From Pseudomonas sp. MWU16-30317 (lineage in GTDB: Bacteria > Pseudomonadota > Gammaproteobacteria > Pseudomonadales > Pseudomonadaceae): 45,233 nucleotides of DNA. A model generated the notes under the pieces. The model was not told the DNA's origin and made no database searches. It saw nothing but the letters and a program-made list of their open reading frames with translations. Below are positions 8,265 through 18,282 of this stretch, in pieces. The first letter of the stretch is position 1. Each line of letters opens with the position of its first letter. Position numbers and translations under genes: made by a program. Where the stretch lies: NCBI RefSeq assembly GCF_020515695.1, contig NZ_JAIWJA010000017.1, forward strand, positions 1 to 45,233, written 5' to 3'.

Positions 8265-8296
8265 AATGCCCCAATGCCCCAATGCCCTAATGCCCG
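8265..8296. repeat. Four tandem 8-bp units (AATGCCCC)
   Basis: Four units of AATGCCCC follow head to tail at 8265, 8273, 8281 and 8289. The last two differ only in the eighth base. They lie between the isomerase remnant and the end of operon A, with no coding function visible. A short tandem repeat of this kind can vary in number by slippage. Confidence 0.8.
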
Positions 8297-8348
8297 CATG
8301 CCGCAGCCATGCTCGCCGCACAGCTGGGGACTTCACCGCTCGGGCAGT

Positions 8349-9529
8349 CTAGCGATTACCCGAGCGCAAGAAGTCCGCCCAGCGCCTGACCAGGTAGTTG
8401 TGTTCGTCCATCACCGAGTTCCAGACGCTGATGTGGCCCATGCGTTGGGCATAGGAACCACCTTCCCGACACAGGCCAACGTCAATCAACGGCAAGCCAT
8501 CGCTACCGGGCAGTTCCTCGCGCGCTGGCTTGCCGTCATACCAGTAATCCCATTCGGCCGCGCTCAAATGGTCCCGTGCGCGCAACGGATTGGAGATATA
8601 GAACCCTTGTCGGGCCATGACCGCGCCGGGCCAGCCCGCCAGCCACCAGTTCAGGTACGCATAGGCCGCATCACGTACGCGGCCCTGTGCGCAGCGCGAC
8701 AGCGACAGGCCGCCGAACCAGGCGCGGTAACCTTCCTTGGGCACCGCCAGGCGATACTGCACGCCAGCGCGGTGCAATTGCATGAGGGTGGGCGACCACA
8801 GGCTCTGGATATCGATACGCGGTTGCAACATCAACTCGCCGGCCTCCTGCCCATCGGACCAGAACCCGGCAAAGTGTCCGTGGCGCTGTTTTTCTATCAA
8901 CACCTTGGCCAGGCGGTCGATTTCATCCAGATCAAGGTTGCCGATATTGTTGAAGCTGGCCAAACCCGCTGCCTGTACCGCGAGGGCCGCATCGAGGGCG
9001 CCGATCGATGCGTCGCTCTGCAAGGCGATGCGTCCACACCATTGTTCATCCACCAGCCACGACCAGCTCTCCTCGGCACCCGCCAGGCCCGCCGGCAGGC
9101 GCTCCGGGCGATAGGCGAAACTGTCGGCATTGTGGGTGAGGGGCAGCATGCTGATGAACTCGCCAGGACGGTTGCCCAGATTGCCATCGTGCTGCACGAA
9201 CAGGCGATCGCACGGCAGGCTGCCGGTGGCCAGGCGGTCGTCGGGGTTCAAGCGCCCACGTTTGGGTAGGTCGTTGATTTCTTCCCACAGCGCCAGGCGG
9301 CGGGTGTCGATGGGTTGTATCGCGCGTGCCGGCCAGACCAGGTCGACGTTATGAAACCATTGGTCGTAGAGGTCGTAGCTGTCCGGGTGCATGACGGCGA
9401 TGCGTTGGGCCTGCTGCACTTCATGAATCTGATAGACCAGGCGGATCCCCAGTTCCTCTTCGGCGCGCTGGCGGATGGATTCGATCAGCGTGACCGAGGT
9501 GCCAAGTACTCGCAGGGTGATGGGTTCGC

Positions 9530-9533
<4 letters not shown>
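8349..9533 (-). CDS. Extracellular-type solute-binding protein without a signal peptide
   Basis: A 394-residue protein of the PotD/ferric-type periplasmic binding fold. Recognisable parts are LRVLGTSVTLIESIRQRAEE near the start, DSYDLYDQWFHNVDLVWPA (an aromatic ligand-cleft stretch) and AYAYLNWWLAGWPGAVMARQ, followed by GFYISNP, near the C-terminus. The start MSEPITLRVLG overlaps the stop of the COG0523 gene as ATGA (9530-9533), so the two are translationally coupled and the N-terminus is fixed. It has no signal sequence or twin-arginine motif, and no permease or ATPase gene lies in this operon. It is therefore predicted to stay in the cytoplasm, perhaps binding or delivering a small molecule or metabolite to the enzymes encoded here. 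It is the last gene of operon A. Confidence 0.8.
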
Positions 9534-10515
<982 letters not shown>

Positions 10516-10519
<4 letters not shown>

Positions 10520-10815
10520 CGATGGGTCTCCAGATGTTCCAGCACGCGCAGATCAAGCGGGTCCACAGCGCGGCCGAGAATGGCGCCGGCCTTGCTCCAG
10601 AGTTCATCCAGGCCGCTGGCCATTTCCTGGCGTCCGGTAGCGCCAAGCAGCAGGTAGGCCGAGCCCTGAAAATCACTGACCGTCAGGCGGAAGGGGGCGA
10701 GGACACGATTGATCGCGGTGATCCGTCGCAAGCGCTCCCGACGGCGTGGCAAGGTGTCGCCCAGGGGGTCGCTCCAATGAATGTCTTCGCCTAGCAGGCC
10801 ACAGAGTCCACACAT
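10516..10815 (-). CDS. Small conserved protein starting MCGLCG, function unknown
   Basis: A 99-residue protein. The N-terminus MCGLCGLLGEDIHWSDP has C2 and C5 in a CxxC and a following H-W pair. A basic RRRERLRR stretch and a helix-rich C-terminus with DPLDLRVLEHL complete it. I recall similar small proteins next to COG0523 GTPases, but no function is known to me. The MCGxxG start recalls the nucleophile end of class II glutamine amidotransferases, yet nothing else of that fold fits in 99 residues. It overlaps the GTPase gene by ATGA. C2, C5 and H13 could form a metal site, making it a candidate partner or metal-donor for the GTPase. Confidence 0.7.
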
Positions 10816-10873
10816 GTTGATTGCCTTTTGCAGAGTGCGCCGGCCGTTGCTGACCCGGCGCGCAGTCGTTCGG

Positions 10874-11650
10874 TCAGGGCATTACGTCGCCGGAGTTGGG
10901 TCCCAGGGTCTGGCCGACGAACAGGTTGCCGCCCGGCTCGCTGGCGAGCAGCACGGCAATCGGCGCAACCTCTTCGGCCAAGCCGAACCGCCCCAGAGGC
11001 AGCTCCTTGGCCTTGGCAGTTTTCCAGTCCGGGCTCAGGCCGTCCACCAGTGTGGTAGTGATCGGTCCAGGGGCAATGGCGTTGACCAGTACGTTGTCCT
11101 TGGACACTTCCAGCGCAAGCGACTTGGTAAAGCCGATCACGCCGGCCTTGGCCGCAGCATAGTGCGTCAGGTCTGCGCCGCCCTTGATGCCCAGTTGCGA
11201 GGCGACGTTGATGATCCGCCCCCAGCGCTGCGCAAGCATGTGCGGCAGGGCACGCTGGCTGGCGATGAAGACGCTGGTGAGGTCGACGCGCAGCATGTCG
11301 TCCCACATCTCCTGAGTCAGGTCGATGCACTTGGCCTGGGTCAGCATACCGGCGTTGTTGACCAGAATATCGATACCGCCGAAGGCCTGCACGCAGGCGT
11401 CCACGCCGGCTTGGGCACCACTGCGCGTACCGACGTCGGCAATGCATTCATGCACCGTCGAACCCAGCGCGCGGCAAGTGGCGGCCACGTCTTGCAGCGC
11501 GGCGCCGTTGCGGTCGGCCAGCACCAGGCTGGCACCCGCCTGTGCGTAAGCCATGGCAATGGCCGCGCCGATACCGCTGGCGGCACCGGTGATCACGGCG
11601 CGGCGCCCGGCGAGCGGGGTAGCAAGGGTTCTTTGCATAGGGTTCTCCAT
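10874..11650 (-). CDS. Short-chain dehydrogenase/reductase (FabG-like)
   Basis: A 258-residue classical SDR. It has the cofactor glycine motif VITGAASGIGAA near residue 20, NNAG, the catalytic Ser in NVASQLG and YAAAKAG (Tyr-x3-Lys), then the PGPITTTLVDG stretch and the usual tail GQTLGPNSGDV. It reduces or oxidises a carbonyl or hydroxyl group with NAD(P)H. The acidic residue after the second strand (VLADRN) suggests NAD(H) preference. It lies three bases downstream of the other SDR in operon A, so the two probably act on the same pathway. Substrate not determinable from sequence. Confidence 0.92.
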   Translation of the reverse strand: MENPMQRTLATPLAGRRAVITGAASGIGAAIAMAYAQAGASLVLADRNGAALQDVAATCRALGSTVHECIADVGTRSGAQAGVDACVQAFGGIDILVNNAGMLTQAKCIDLTQEMWDDMLRVDLTSVFIASQRALPHMLAQRWGRIINVASQLGIKGGADLTHYAAAKAGVIGFTKSLALEVSKDNVLVNAIAPGPITTTLVDGLSPDWKTAKAKELPLGRFGLAEEVAPIAVLLASEPGGNLFVGQTLGPNSGDVMP

Positions 11651-11653
11651 CGG

Positions 11654-12427
11654 TCAATCCGGCCAGCGAACGGTGAGGCCACCGTCGACGATGATGCTTT
11701 GCCCGGTGAGGTAACTGGCCTCGGTCGATGTCAGAAAGGCCACCAGCGCCGCGACCTCATCGGCGCGGCCGACGCGGCCCAGGGGAATGCTGCGCGCGGC
11801 CTTGGCCAGGCCTTCGGGGCCAAGCGAATTTTTCGCATCGAGCGACTGTGGGGTTTCGATCAGCCCCGGGATCACCGCGTTGCAGCGGATGCCCCGAGGT
11901 GCCAGCTCCACCGCCAGCGATCGGCACAGCCCCGGCACGCCGGCCTTGGCAGCGGCGTAGTGCGAGTGGTCCTGCCAGCCATATACGCCGCCGGCAATGG
12001 ACGAAATGGCGACCATCGCGCCACCGTCGCCCATATGGCGCGCGGCCGCGCGGAAGGTCCGCATGACCCCGGTCAGATCGACGTTGAGCAGTTCATTCCA
12101 GCGCTCGTCGGTCATCTCCAGCAGCGGCGCGGCGCGCAACAGGCCGGCGTTGGCGACGGCGTAATCAAGGCGGCCGAAATGTTCCATGGCAGCAGCGGCC
12201 AGGGCGTCGACCGATGTGGTATCGGTCACATCCAGCGGCAGCATGATGCACTCGCCACCTGTCGCGGCAACGCGCTTCAAGGTATCTTGATGGTCGTGCG
12301 GGTCAGCCGGAAAATAGCCGCCCACCACCCGTACACCGCGTTGGGCATAGGTCACGGCCAACGCCTGGCCGATACCACTGGCAGCGCCAGTCACCAACGC
12401 CACGGGAAGGTTGTGTGAATCAGTCAT
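11654..12427 (-). CDS. Short-chain dehydrogenase/reductase (FabG-like)
   Basis: A 257-residue classical SDR. It has VTGAASGIGQAL at the cofactor site, ANAG in place of NNAG, the catalytic Ser in AISSIAGG, YAAAKAGVPG with Tyr and Lys, and a tail GQSIIVDGGLTVRWPD. It is about 30% similar by eye to its neighbour at 10874, so this is not a recent duplication. It starts 12 bp after the MFS gene on the same strand and is clearly part of operon A. Paired SDRs in one operon often oxidise a hydroxyacid or diol in two steps or act as a heteromer; which applies is unknown. Confidence 0.92.
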   Translation of the reverse strand: MTDSHNLPVALVTGAASGIGQALAVTYAQRGVRVVGGYFPADPHDHQDTLKRVAATGGECIMLPLDVTDTTSVDALAAAAMEHFGRLDYAVANAGLLRAAPLLEMTDERWNELLNVDLTGVMRTFRAAARHMGDGGAMVAISSIAGGVYGWQDHSHYAAAKAGVPGLCRSLAVELAPRGIRCNAVIPGLIETPQSLDAKNSLGPEGLAKAARSIPLGRVGRADEVAALVAFLTSTEASYLTGQSIIVDGGLTVRWPD

Positions 12428-12439
12428 TCGCGTCTCCAG

Positions 12440-13798
12440 TCATTTAACGCTGTCAGGGGCGACGTGACGGGCGGCCAGCATCACCAACCCGGACAGAAAG
12501 CACGGCACTGCGCCAAACCAGATGGCCGCGCTGTACCACTCGCCACCCGCCGTCAACACGCCGGTGATGCCCAGCCCGGCCGACACGGCGCCGATCGGCC
12601 CCATGGCATGGACGATGGCACCGCCGGTAGCGCGGATACTGGTAGGGAAGCTTTCGCTCATGAAGAACAGCAGCGCCGAGTAAGGCCCGTTGAGAAAAAA
12701 CAGCCCCACGCTGTACAGGGTGACCACGGTGACCAGATCACTCGGGCCATAGATCATCGCGGCGAAGGCCACGCCACCACACATCCAGCCCAGGGCCACG
12801 GTGTTGCGTCGACCGATGCGATCGCCCAGCCAGCCGTGGAACAGGTAGCCGCAGAAACCCACCAGGTTGGACAACACCAGGATCCACAGCGAGTTCTGGA
12901 ATGACACATGGTGAACACTGACGATCACCGAGGTGCCCAGTACGCTGAATACCTGGATGGCGGACCAATTCAGCAGCAGCGCGATGCTCAGCACCAGGGT
13001 GGCGCGCAACGCCGGACCACGAAAGGCGGCTGCGATGCCGGCCTTGGCGTGCTCGTGATAATCCACGCCGTGGGTGTTGGCCAGCAGCTGAGCTTGGGCT
13101 TCATGGCCGGCCTTGCGCAGTTGAGCGATGCGCAGATGCACCTGGAACTGCGGGCTTTCCTTGAGCTTGCGGGCCAGGAACGCCACCACGAAGGCCGGAA
13201 TGGCGGCAAACACGAAGCAGCCCTGCCAGCCGATCTGGGGCAGCAGCAACGCTGTCAGGCCCGCCGCAATCAGCGCACCGACTGGCCAGCCGCTCTGTAC
13301 CAGGCTGTAGATGAAGCCACGGCGCTTGATCAGTTTGGGATCGGTGGACGCGGCGTAGATCTCGGTCAGGTAGGTCGCGTTGACGCCTTCCTCGGCATAG
13401 CCCAGGCCCGCCACCGAACGCACGCCGATCAGCGCGCCCTTGCCCATACCGGCCGTGAAGGCGGTCAGCAACGAGCACAGCGCCGAGCCGGTCACGGTAA
13501 AGATGATCCCCGCGCGCCGCCCCAGTCGATCGACCACTGGCCCGACCGCGAAGGCCACCACGGCCCCTCCCAACGCTACCCAGGTGGCGATCTCGGCCTG
13601 GGTGGCCTGGTTCCAGTTGAAGTGCTCACCCATGACCGGCAGCAGGGTGCCGAACAGGATGAAGTCATAGACCGCGAATACCCAGGCGAAGAAAGCGATC
13701 CAGGTCGCGTATTTGACGTCACCCGACGTCAGGTACTGGGGTTGCCAGTCAGCGCTGAGCGCGGGTTGGGAGTCTAAAACAGCGGTGGGCGTAGTCAT
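12440..13798 (-). CDS. MFS transporter, metabolite:H+ symporter type
   Basis: A 452-residue inner-membrane carrier with twelve predicted helices. Family marks are the loop 2-3 motif GPVVDRLGRRAGI, the charged RSVAGLGYAEEGVNATYLTE segment in helix 4 and the second-half repeat GWLGDRIGRRNTVALG. These are typical of the sugar/aromatic-acid metabolite symporter group. ATG 13798 was preferred over a TTG two codons upstream. It sits between the imidase-like gene (24 bp upstream) and the SDR genes in operon A, so it most likely imports the operon's substrate. Confidence 0.9.
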   Translation of the reverse strand: MTTPTAVLDSQPALSADWQPQYLTSGDVKYATWIAFFAWVFAVYDFILFGTLLPVMGEHFNWNQATQAEIATWVALGGAVVAFAVGPVVDRLGRRAGIIFTVTGSALCSLLTAFTAGMGKGALIGVRSVAGLGYAEEGVNATYLTEIYAASTDPKLIKRRGFIYSLVQSGWPVGALIAAGLTALLLPQIGWQGCFVFAAIPAFVVAFLARKLKESPQFQVHLRIAQLRKAGHEAQAQLLANTHGVDYHEHAKAGIAAAFRGPALRATLVLSIALLLNWSAIQVFSVLGTSVIVSVHHVSFQNSLWILVLSNLVGFCGYLFHGWLGDRIGRRNTVALGWMCGGVAFAAMIYGPSDLVTVVTLYSVGLFFLNGPYSALLFFMSESFPTSIRATGGAIVHAMGPIGAVSAGLGITGVLTAGGEWYSAAIWFGAVPCFLSGLVMLAARHVAPDSVK

Positions 13799-13822
13799 GG
13801 TCAATCCTCGGCGGGATAAAGG

Positions 13823-14704
13823 TCAGCGCTGGCGGGGTTGGCGTTTGATGAAGTCGTCGGCGATTTCATCCATGGTCACGAAGCGCACACCGGCATGGCC
13901 TTGCATGTGCTCGATAAAGCGTTCGAGCATCAACAGCACCTGTGGGCGACCGGAGACATCGGGGTGGATGGTGATCGGGAACACGGCGTAGTCATGTTCG
14001 CGGTAGACCCAGTCGAACTGATCGCGCCACATTTCTTCCAGATGACGCGGGTTGACGAAGCCGTGGCTGTTCGGCGATTTCTTGATGAACATCATCGGTG
14101 GCAGGTCGTCGAGGTACCAGTTGGCCGGGATTTCGACCAGGTCGGTTTCTTCGCCGCGCACCAGTGGTTTCATCCAGGTGTCGGGGTGCTGGCTGTAGTC
14201 GATCTTGGTCCAGGTATCACCAACTCGCACGTAGTAGGGGCTGAAGTCGTTGTGCATCAGGCTGTGGTCGTACTTGATGCCTTTTTTCAGCAGCAACTCG
14301 TTGCTGACGCGGCTGAATTCCCACCAGGGCGCGACGTAACCGGTGGGGCGACGGCCCGTCAGTTCGGTGATCAACGCGATGGACTTGTCGAGGACGATCT
14401 CCTCCTGCTCGGCGGTCATGGCGATCGGATTTTCATGGCTGTAGCCATGGATGCCGACTTCGTGGCCCGCCTCGGCGACGGCCTTCATCTGCTCGGGGAA
14501 GGTTTCTACCGAGTGGCCGGGGATGAACCAGGTGGTGCGCAGATCGTATTTCTTGAACAGCTTGAGCAGGCGCGGTGCACCGACTTCGCCGGCGAACATG
14601 CCGCGGGAGATATCGTCCGGCGAATCTTCGCCGCCGTACGAACCGAGCCAGCCAGCCACCGCGTCGACGTCGACGCCGATCGATACCAGAATTTCTTTAG
14701 CCAT
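13823..14704 (-). CDS. Polysaccharide-deacetylase-fold hydrolase, probable cyclic imide hydrolase (imidase)
   Basis: A 293-residue NodB-homology protein. D14 in GVDVDAVAGW and the HxxxH pair H86/H90 in GIHGYSHENP form the metal site. The stretch AGWLGSYGGEDSPDDISRGM, the APWWEFS motif and ITIHPDVSGRPQ complete the family picture. Known relatives are the Helicobacter pylori PgdA-type protein HP0310 and the metal-dependent cyclic imide hydrolase of Pseudomonas putida YZ-26, which I recall as also 293 residues. Imidase opens cyclic imides such as succinimide to half-amides. The gene next to it encodes an amidase that could hydrolyse the half-amide, which supports this reading. A true sugar deacetylase is the alternative; there is no signal peptide, which argues against a cell-wall role. 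Confidence 0.75.
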   Translation of the reverse strand: MAKEILVSIGVDVDAVAGWLGSYGGEDSPDDISRGMFAGEVGAPRLLKLFKKYDLRTTWFIPGHSVETFPEQMKAVAEAGHEVGIHGYSHENPIAMTAEQEEIVLDKSIALITELTGRRPTGYVAPWWEFSRVSNELLLKKGIKYDHSLMHNDFSPYYVRVGDTWTKIDYSQHPDTWMKPLVRGEETDLVEIPANWYLDDLPPMMFIKKSPNSHGFVNPRHLEEMWRDQFDWVYREHDYAVFPITIHPDVSGRPQVLLMLERFIEHMQGHAGVRFVTMDEIADDFIKRQPRQR

Positions 14705-14775
14705 GCTTGCATCCTCGTCCCGGCGTATTGCTGGCAAACGCCTGGGCCGGGTCCCGGGCGTTTGAATTCAGGCGG

Positions 14776-16137
14776 TCAGGGGTGTTGCTTGAGCAATGTT
14801 TCCACGGCCAGCGCGGCGCGCAGTACAGCGATGTCGTTGCCGCTGCACGCGGCGAGCAGCAGGCCGGTGGGTAGCCCATCGCCGTCGACGCCGCTGGGCA
14901 GCGTCACCCCTGGCATGTCCAGCAGGCTGCCGGGCATGGTCAAGCGCAACGTGGCCAGATTGGTGCTGGCGAACAGTTCGTCATCGCTTTGCAGCGGCTC
15001 GAGCAAGTGGGCGACATGGGCGACGGTAGGGGTGATCAACAAGGCGCCGTCGAGTTCGCTGTGCAACTGCGCCTGCAATAGCCCGCGCTGCTCGTACAGC
15101 CGCAATTGGCGACTGGCCGGCATCGAGCGGGCGGCTTCGAGGCGCCGACGCACGCGGGGGTCGAGTCCGGCCGCGTCGGCACTGTCGAGCAGTCGCTCGT
15201 GGGAGGCGAACGCCTCTGCGGCACCAAGCCAGCCTTGCTGGGCGATGCAGTCCAGCGCCGATTGCCATGCCCGCAGCGGGCGGCGATCGATGTGCGCGCC
15301 GGCGCTGCCCAGGCGTTGCAGGCAGTGCTCCAGGTTGTCGCGCACTGCCGGTTGCACGCGGGGATCGTTCAGCGTGGCTTCGTCGACCCGCAGTCGCAGG
15401 CCGCGCAGGTCGGCGGTGTCAAGGTTCATATGGGTGTGGGTGAACAGTTGGTCGAGGGCGATGGCGTCCCGCACGCTGCGCGTGATCGGCCCCAAGGCGT
15501 CGAGCGAGCGGGCCAGCCCGAAGACTCCGGCGAAGCCATATCTTTTGCGGCTGCTGCGGTAGCCGACCAAGCCGTTGAAGGCGGCCGGGATGCGAATCGA
15601 CCCCGCTGTATCCGTCCCCATTGCAATGGGCACGACACCTGCCGCCACGGCAATGGCCGAACCGCTGGACGATCCGCCCGGTGCCCGTGGCGCTGCAGAA
15701 AAACGCGGGTTGACCGGCGTCCCGAAATGCGGGTTCAGGCCCAACCCCGAGTAGGCCAGTTCGCTCAGGTTTGTCTTGCCGAGGCTGACCATGCCGGCCT
15801 GAGCGAGTCTGCTCACCAGGGCCGCATCTTGCGGCGCGGTCTCCGCATGGCGGCGGATGGCGGCTCCGGCGGTGGTGACCATGCCCTTCATGTCGAACAG
15901 GTCTTTCCAGGCGATTGGCACACCATCAAGCGCAGACAAGGGGCCGTGGTCCAGCCAGCGCCGGCGCGCTGCCTCGGCTTCGCGTCGGCCGCGACCTTGA
16001 GTCAGTGCGATAAAGGCATGTTCTGCCACTGGCAAGCGCTCCAGCGCGGCTTCAAACGCCTCGACGGGATCGGTTTGGCCGGTGGCATAGGCATGAGCCA
16101 GGTCGTGACCATCGGCGGTGGCGAAATCGAATGGCAT
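14776..16137 (-). CDS. Amidase (amidase signature family)
   Basis: A 453-residue amidase-signature hydrolase. The Ser-cis-Ser-Lys triad is visible: K78 in IAWKDLFD, the GGSSSGSA loop at 154-161 and the nucleophile S180 in GTDTAGSIRIPAAFNGLVG. It hydrolyses a carboxamide to acid and ammonia. It is the first gene of operon A, 71 bp before the imidase-like gene. Imidase plus half-amidase is the known two-step route from cyclic imides to dicarboxylates, so it may be the half-amidase (inference). The start at 16137 (MPFDFATADG) gives the family's usual length; the longer frame crosses the operator region. Other substrates such as carbamoyl or aryl amides cannot be excluded. Confidence 0.9.
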   Translation of the reverse strand: MPFDFATADGHDLAHAYATGQTDPVEAFEAALERLPVAEHAFIALTQGRGRREAEAARRRWLDHGPLSALDGVPIAWKDLFDMKGMVTTAGAAIRRHAETAPQDAALVSRLAQAGMVSLGKTNLSELAYSGLGLNPHFGTPVNPRFSAAPRAPGGSSSGSAIAVAAGVVPIAMGTDTAGSIRIPAAFNGLVGYRSSRKRYGFAGVFGLARSLDALGPITRSVRDAIALDQLFTHTHMNLDTADLRGLRLRVDEATLNDPRVQPAVRDNLEHCLQRLGSAGAHIDRRPLRAWQSALDCIAQQGWLGAAEAFASHERLLDSADAAGLDPRVRRRLEAARSMPASRQLRLYEQRGLLQAQLHSELDGALLITPTVAHVAHLLEPLQSDDELFASTNLATLRLTMPGSLLDMPGVTLPSGVDGDGLPTGLLLAACSGNDIAVLRAALAVETLLKQHP

Positions 16138-16437
16138 GAAGCGCTCCAAAAAACGTATATCAACAAATGTATATTTGCTACATAGATACGTTTTATGTAG
16201 CAGGCATCGTGCCAAGCGGTTGGGCAGCAGAGATCATGCATTGGCAATCGCGGGACAGAGCGGTTCGTTAAAATATGATGCGCGCTGTTAACAAATGTAT
16301 ATATTTAATAAATAACCATCTGTGCGCAGAAAAGTAACACGCTTGCTACTTCTGGCCCCACTTTGGTGCTGAGGGTCGACGCTCCGTCGTCCCGCAGGTG
16401 TGAGAGAATTTCCCCACTACAGTAGGGATGGCAGCCG
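16138..16437. promoter_or_regulatory. Divergent promoter region of operon A and its GntR regulator, with duplicated operator-like motif
   Basis: This 300-bp gap has no gene. The 13-mer AACAAATGTATAT occurs twice, at 16162-16174 and 16290-16302. The first copy lies between the inverted arms AAACGTAT (16151-16158) and ATACGTTT (16186-16193). GntR regulators bind short AT-rich palindromes of the GTAT-ATAC kind, so both copies are good operator candidates, one near each promoter. A likely -10 lies in the AT-rich stretch 16298-16313. The pairing of sites with regulator is inference. Confidence 0.6.
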
Positions 16438-17451
16438 ATGCTGGTCGAAGAAGACGCCGTAACTGACGAAAACCGCAGTGCCCCTCGCTACGAACTGATC
16501 CGCAGTGCTTTGCGTGACGCGATAATCCAGGGCCTCGCCGAGCCTGGGCTGGTGCTGGTGGAAGGGCCGTTGGCGCAGCTGTTCGCGACCAGTCGCGTAC
16601 CGGTGCGCCAAGCGTTGACCCTGCTGCATGAAGAGGGGCTGATCAGTCGTTTCGAAGGCCGCGGCTACCTGATCAATCCCGAGGGGCTGGACCTGCCTGC
16701 CCAGCGCTTGCCCTTGACTCGGCAGTTGCTGGGTCTGGAAACCCATGAAGAGCTGATCGACCTGCGCCCACTGGGCGAGCGGGTGTATGACGACATCGCC
16801 GCGTGTGTATCAACGGTGATGGTGTTCGGGCATTACCGCCTGGATGAACAGCGGGCCGCCGAATATCTGGGGGTGAGCCGCAGCGTGGTGCGCGAAGCCC
16901 TGTTGCGTCTGCGTGACCGCGGCCTGGTCGAAAAGGAACCCTATGCCCAGTGGCTGGCGGGGCCGTTGACGGCGCGCGAAATCAGCGATGACTATGAACT
17001 GCGCGCTTTGCTCGAACCGCAGGCCTTGCAGCAGACGGCTGCCCAGCTGTCGCATCCGCAATTGCAGGCCATGCTCGAGCGCATCGCGCAGTTGCAGGGG
17101 GATGCAGCCAACGCGACGCGTGAGGCGGTCGATCAACTGGAGCGGGATCTGCACCAGCATTGCCTGGGCGGCCTGCGCAACCGCAAGATGGCGGTGCTGA
17201 TTCAGCAATGTCAGAGCCCGATGAACGTCAGCCGCATCTTTCATGATGCATTGGGAATGGGCGTTGACGAGGCCACATTGATTGAGCACCGGTTGGTCAT
17301 CGAAGCCTTGCTGCATGGCAATGTCGACTCGGCGGCGCTCAGTCTGCGTGATCATTTGTTGCGCGCCCGGGATCGAACGCTGCAACGTCTCAAAGTATTG
17401 TCGGTACTGCCCGAGCCTGACCTGCCGCCTTATCTGACGCGTCTGAGTTGA
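16438..17451 (+). CDS. GntR/FCD regulator with two winged-helix domains
   Basis: A 337-residue regulator. A first GntR winged helix occupies about 15-80 (SRVPVRQALTLLHEEGLISR, then GRGYLI). A second, equally recognisable one is at about 105-165 (LGVSRSVVREALLRLRDRGL). An all-helical FCD ligand domain follows at about 170-320, with ELRALLEPQA, H-x3-H type residues and the C-terminal HRLVIEALLHGNVDSAAL. Ordinary FadR/VanR-type proteins have one winged helix and about 230 residues, so this is a tandem-domain form. It diverges from operon A and faces the duplicated operator, so it very probably controls that operon in response to a pathway acid. Confidence 0.88.
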   Translation: MLVEEDAVTDENRSAPRYELIRSALRDAIIQGLAEPGLVLVEGPLAQLFATSRVPVRQALTLLHEEGLISRFEGRGYLINPEGLDLPAQRLPLTRQLLGLETHEELIDLRPLGERVYDDIAACVSTVMVFGHYRLDEQRAAEYLGVSRSVVREALLRLRDRGLVEKEPYAQWLAGPLTAREISDDYELRALLEPQALQQTAAQLSHPQLQAMLERIAQLQGDAANATREAVDQLERDLHQHCLGGLRNRKMAVLIQQCQSPMNVSRIFHDALGMGVDEATLIEHRLVIEALLHGNVDSAALSLRDHLLRARDRTLQRLKVLSVLPEPDLPPYLTRLS

Positions 17452-17539
17452 GCGCCAGTCGTGTAGTCGTCGACCCTTAGCCCGACAAACTTCAAATTGC
17501 ACCCGCATTCCCTGGCGCTGGTCGCGCAATGCCGACGGA

Positions 17540-18253
17540 TCAAAGCTGGCTGAAGCGACTGATGATGCCTTGGCGAACGCTGTCGATGTGCGCCGCAGCG
17601 GCGCTTTGCGCAGTGTTCGCATCGCCAGAGCGCAGCGCCGCGATGATCGCCAGATGCTCCTGATAACCGACCTTCAATGCTTGCACGATCGCCAGGTGCT
17701 CATGATGAGCACTTTCAAAACGTTCTGGCGCGACACTCAGGTTGAACATGCGGGTTTTCAAGCGCAGCGTTTCAATGTACTGGGTCAGCAGCAGGTTGCC
17801 GCTGTAATGGGAGATCATCTGGTGCAGCTTGCTGTCGACGATCCAGTCTTCCTCGGCGTCGGGCACTTCGGCGGCAAGCAGATGCCGCACGCTGGCTTCC
17901 ATCTCGTCGAGCTCGGCGGCGGGCACGCGACCTGCGGCCAAGCGCGCGGCTTCAGCCTCCAGCGTACGGCGCACGTGCAGCGTTTCGATCAATTCGCGGA
18001 TTGAAAACTGCCGGACCACCAAGGTACGCCCGGCGGTTCGACTGATCATGCCTTCATTTTCCAGCCGAGTGAGGGCATCGCGCACCGGGGTACGGGAGAT
18101 ATTCAGCAACTCGGCGAGCCTGCGCTCCTGCAGCACGGTGTTGGCGGGCAGCTCGCGGCTGATGAGCATCTGCAGCATGGCGTCATACGCCTTGGCGCTG
18201 AGGTTCTGTTCCCGCTCACCGAGGAAGTCGGCCGTGGATTTGATCGGTTCCAT
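17540..18253 (-). CDS. GntR/FCD family regulator
   Basis: A 237-residue protein of standard FadR-subfamily layout. The N-terminal winged helix (about 17-80) carries the recognition stretch LLNISRTPVRDALTRLENEG. The C-terminal FCD domain has the metal/ligand residues expected around HVRRTLEAEAARLA, WIVDSKLHQMISHYSGN and EHLAIIAALRSGD. It converges with the tandem GntR gene and lies downstream of the ABC permease gene in the same direction, but a hairpin separates them. It may regulate the neighbouring permease/ATPase/DUF1989 genes or the pxp genes; the sequence does not decide. Confidence 0.92.
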   Translation of the reverse strand: MEPIKSTADFLGEREQNLSAKAYDAMLQMLISRELPANTVLQERRLAELLNISRTPVRDALTRLENEGMISRTAGRTLVVRQFSIRELIETLHVRRTLEAEAARLAAGRVPAAELDEMEASVRHLLAAEVPDAEEDWIVDSKLHQMISHYSGNLLLTQYIETLRLKTRMFNLSVAPERFESAHHEHLAIVQALKVGYQEHLAIIAALRSGDANTAQSAAAAHIDSVRQGIISRFSQL

Positions 18254-18282
18254 GAGTCACTTCACACAATGGCTATCGGAAA

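Noticed and set aside
8265..8296. AATGCCCC tandem units as a CRISPR-like array
   Set aside because: Units are 8 bp with no spacers and no cas genes; it is a simple tandem repeat.
10781..12418. A 545-codon open frame on the plus strand opposite the SDR genes
   Set aside because: It is antisense to two clear SDR genes with intact motifs; its translation is rich in G, R, H and Q without any domain, the usual shadow of high-GC coding DNA.
13838..15562. A 574-codon open frame on the plus strand opposite the imidase and amidase genes
   Set aside because: The opposite strand carries well-conserved enzymes with complete active sites; this frame shows low-complexity composition and no known motif.
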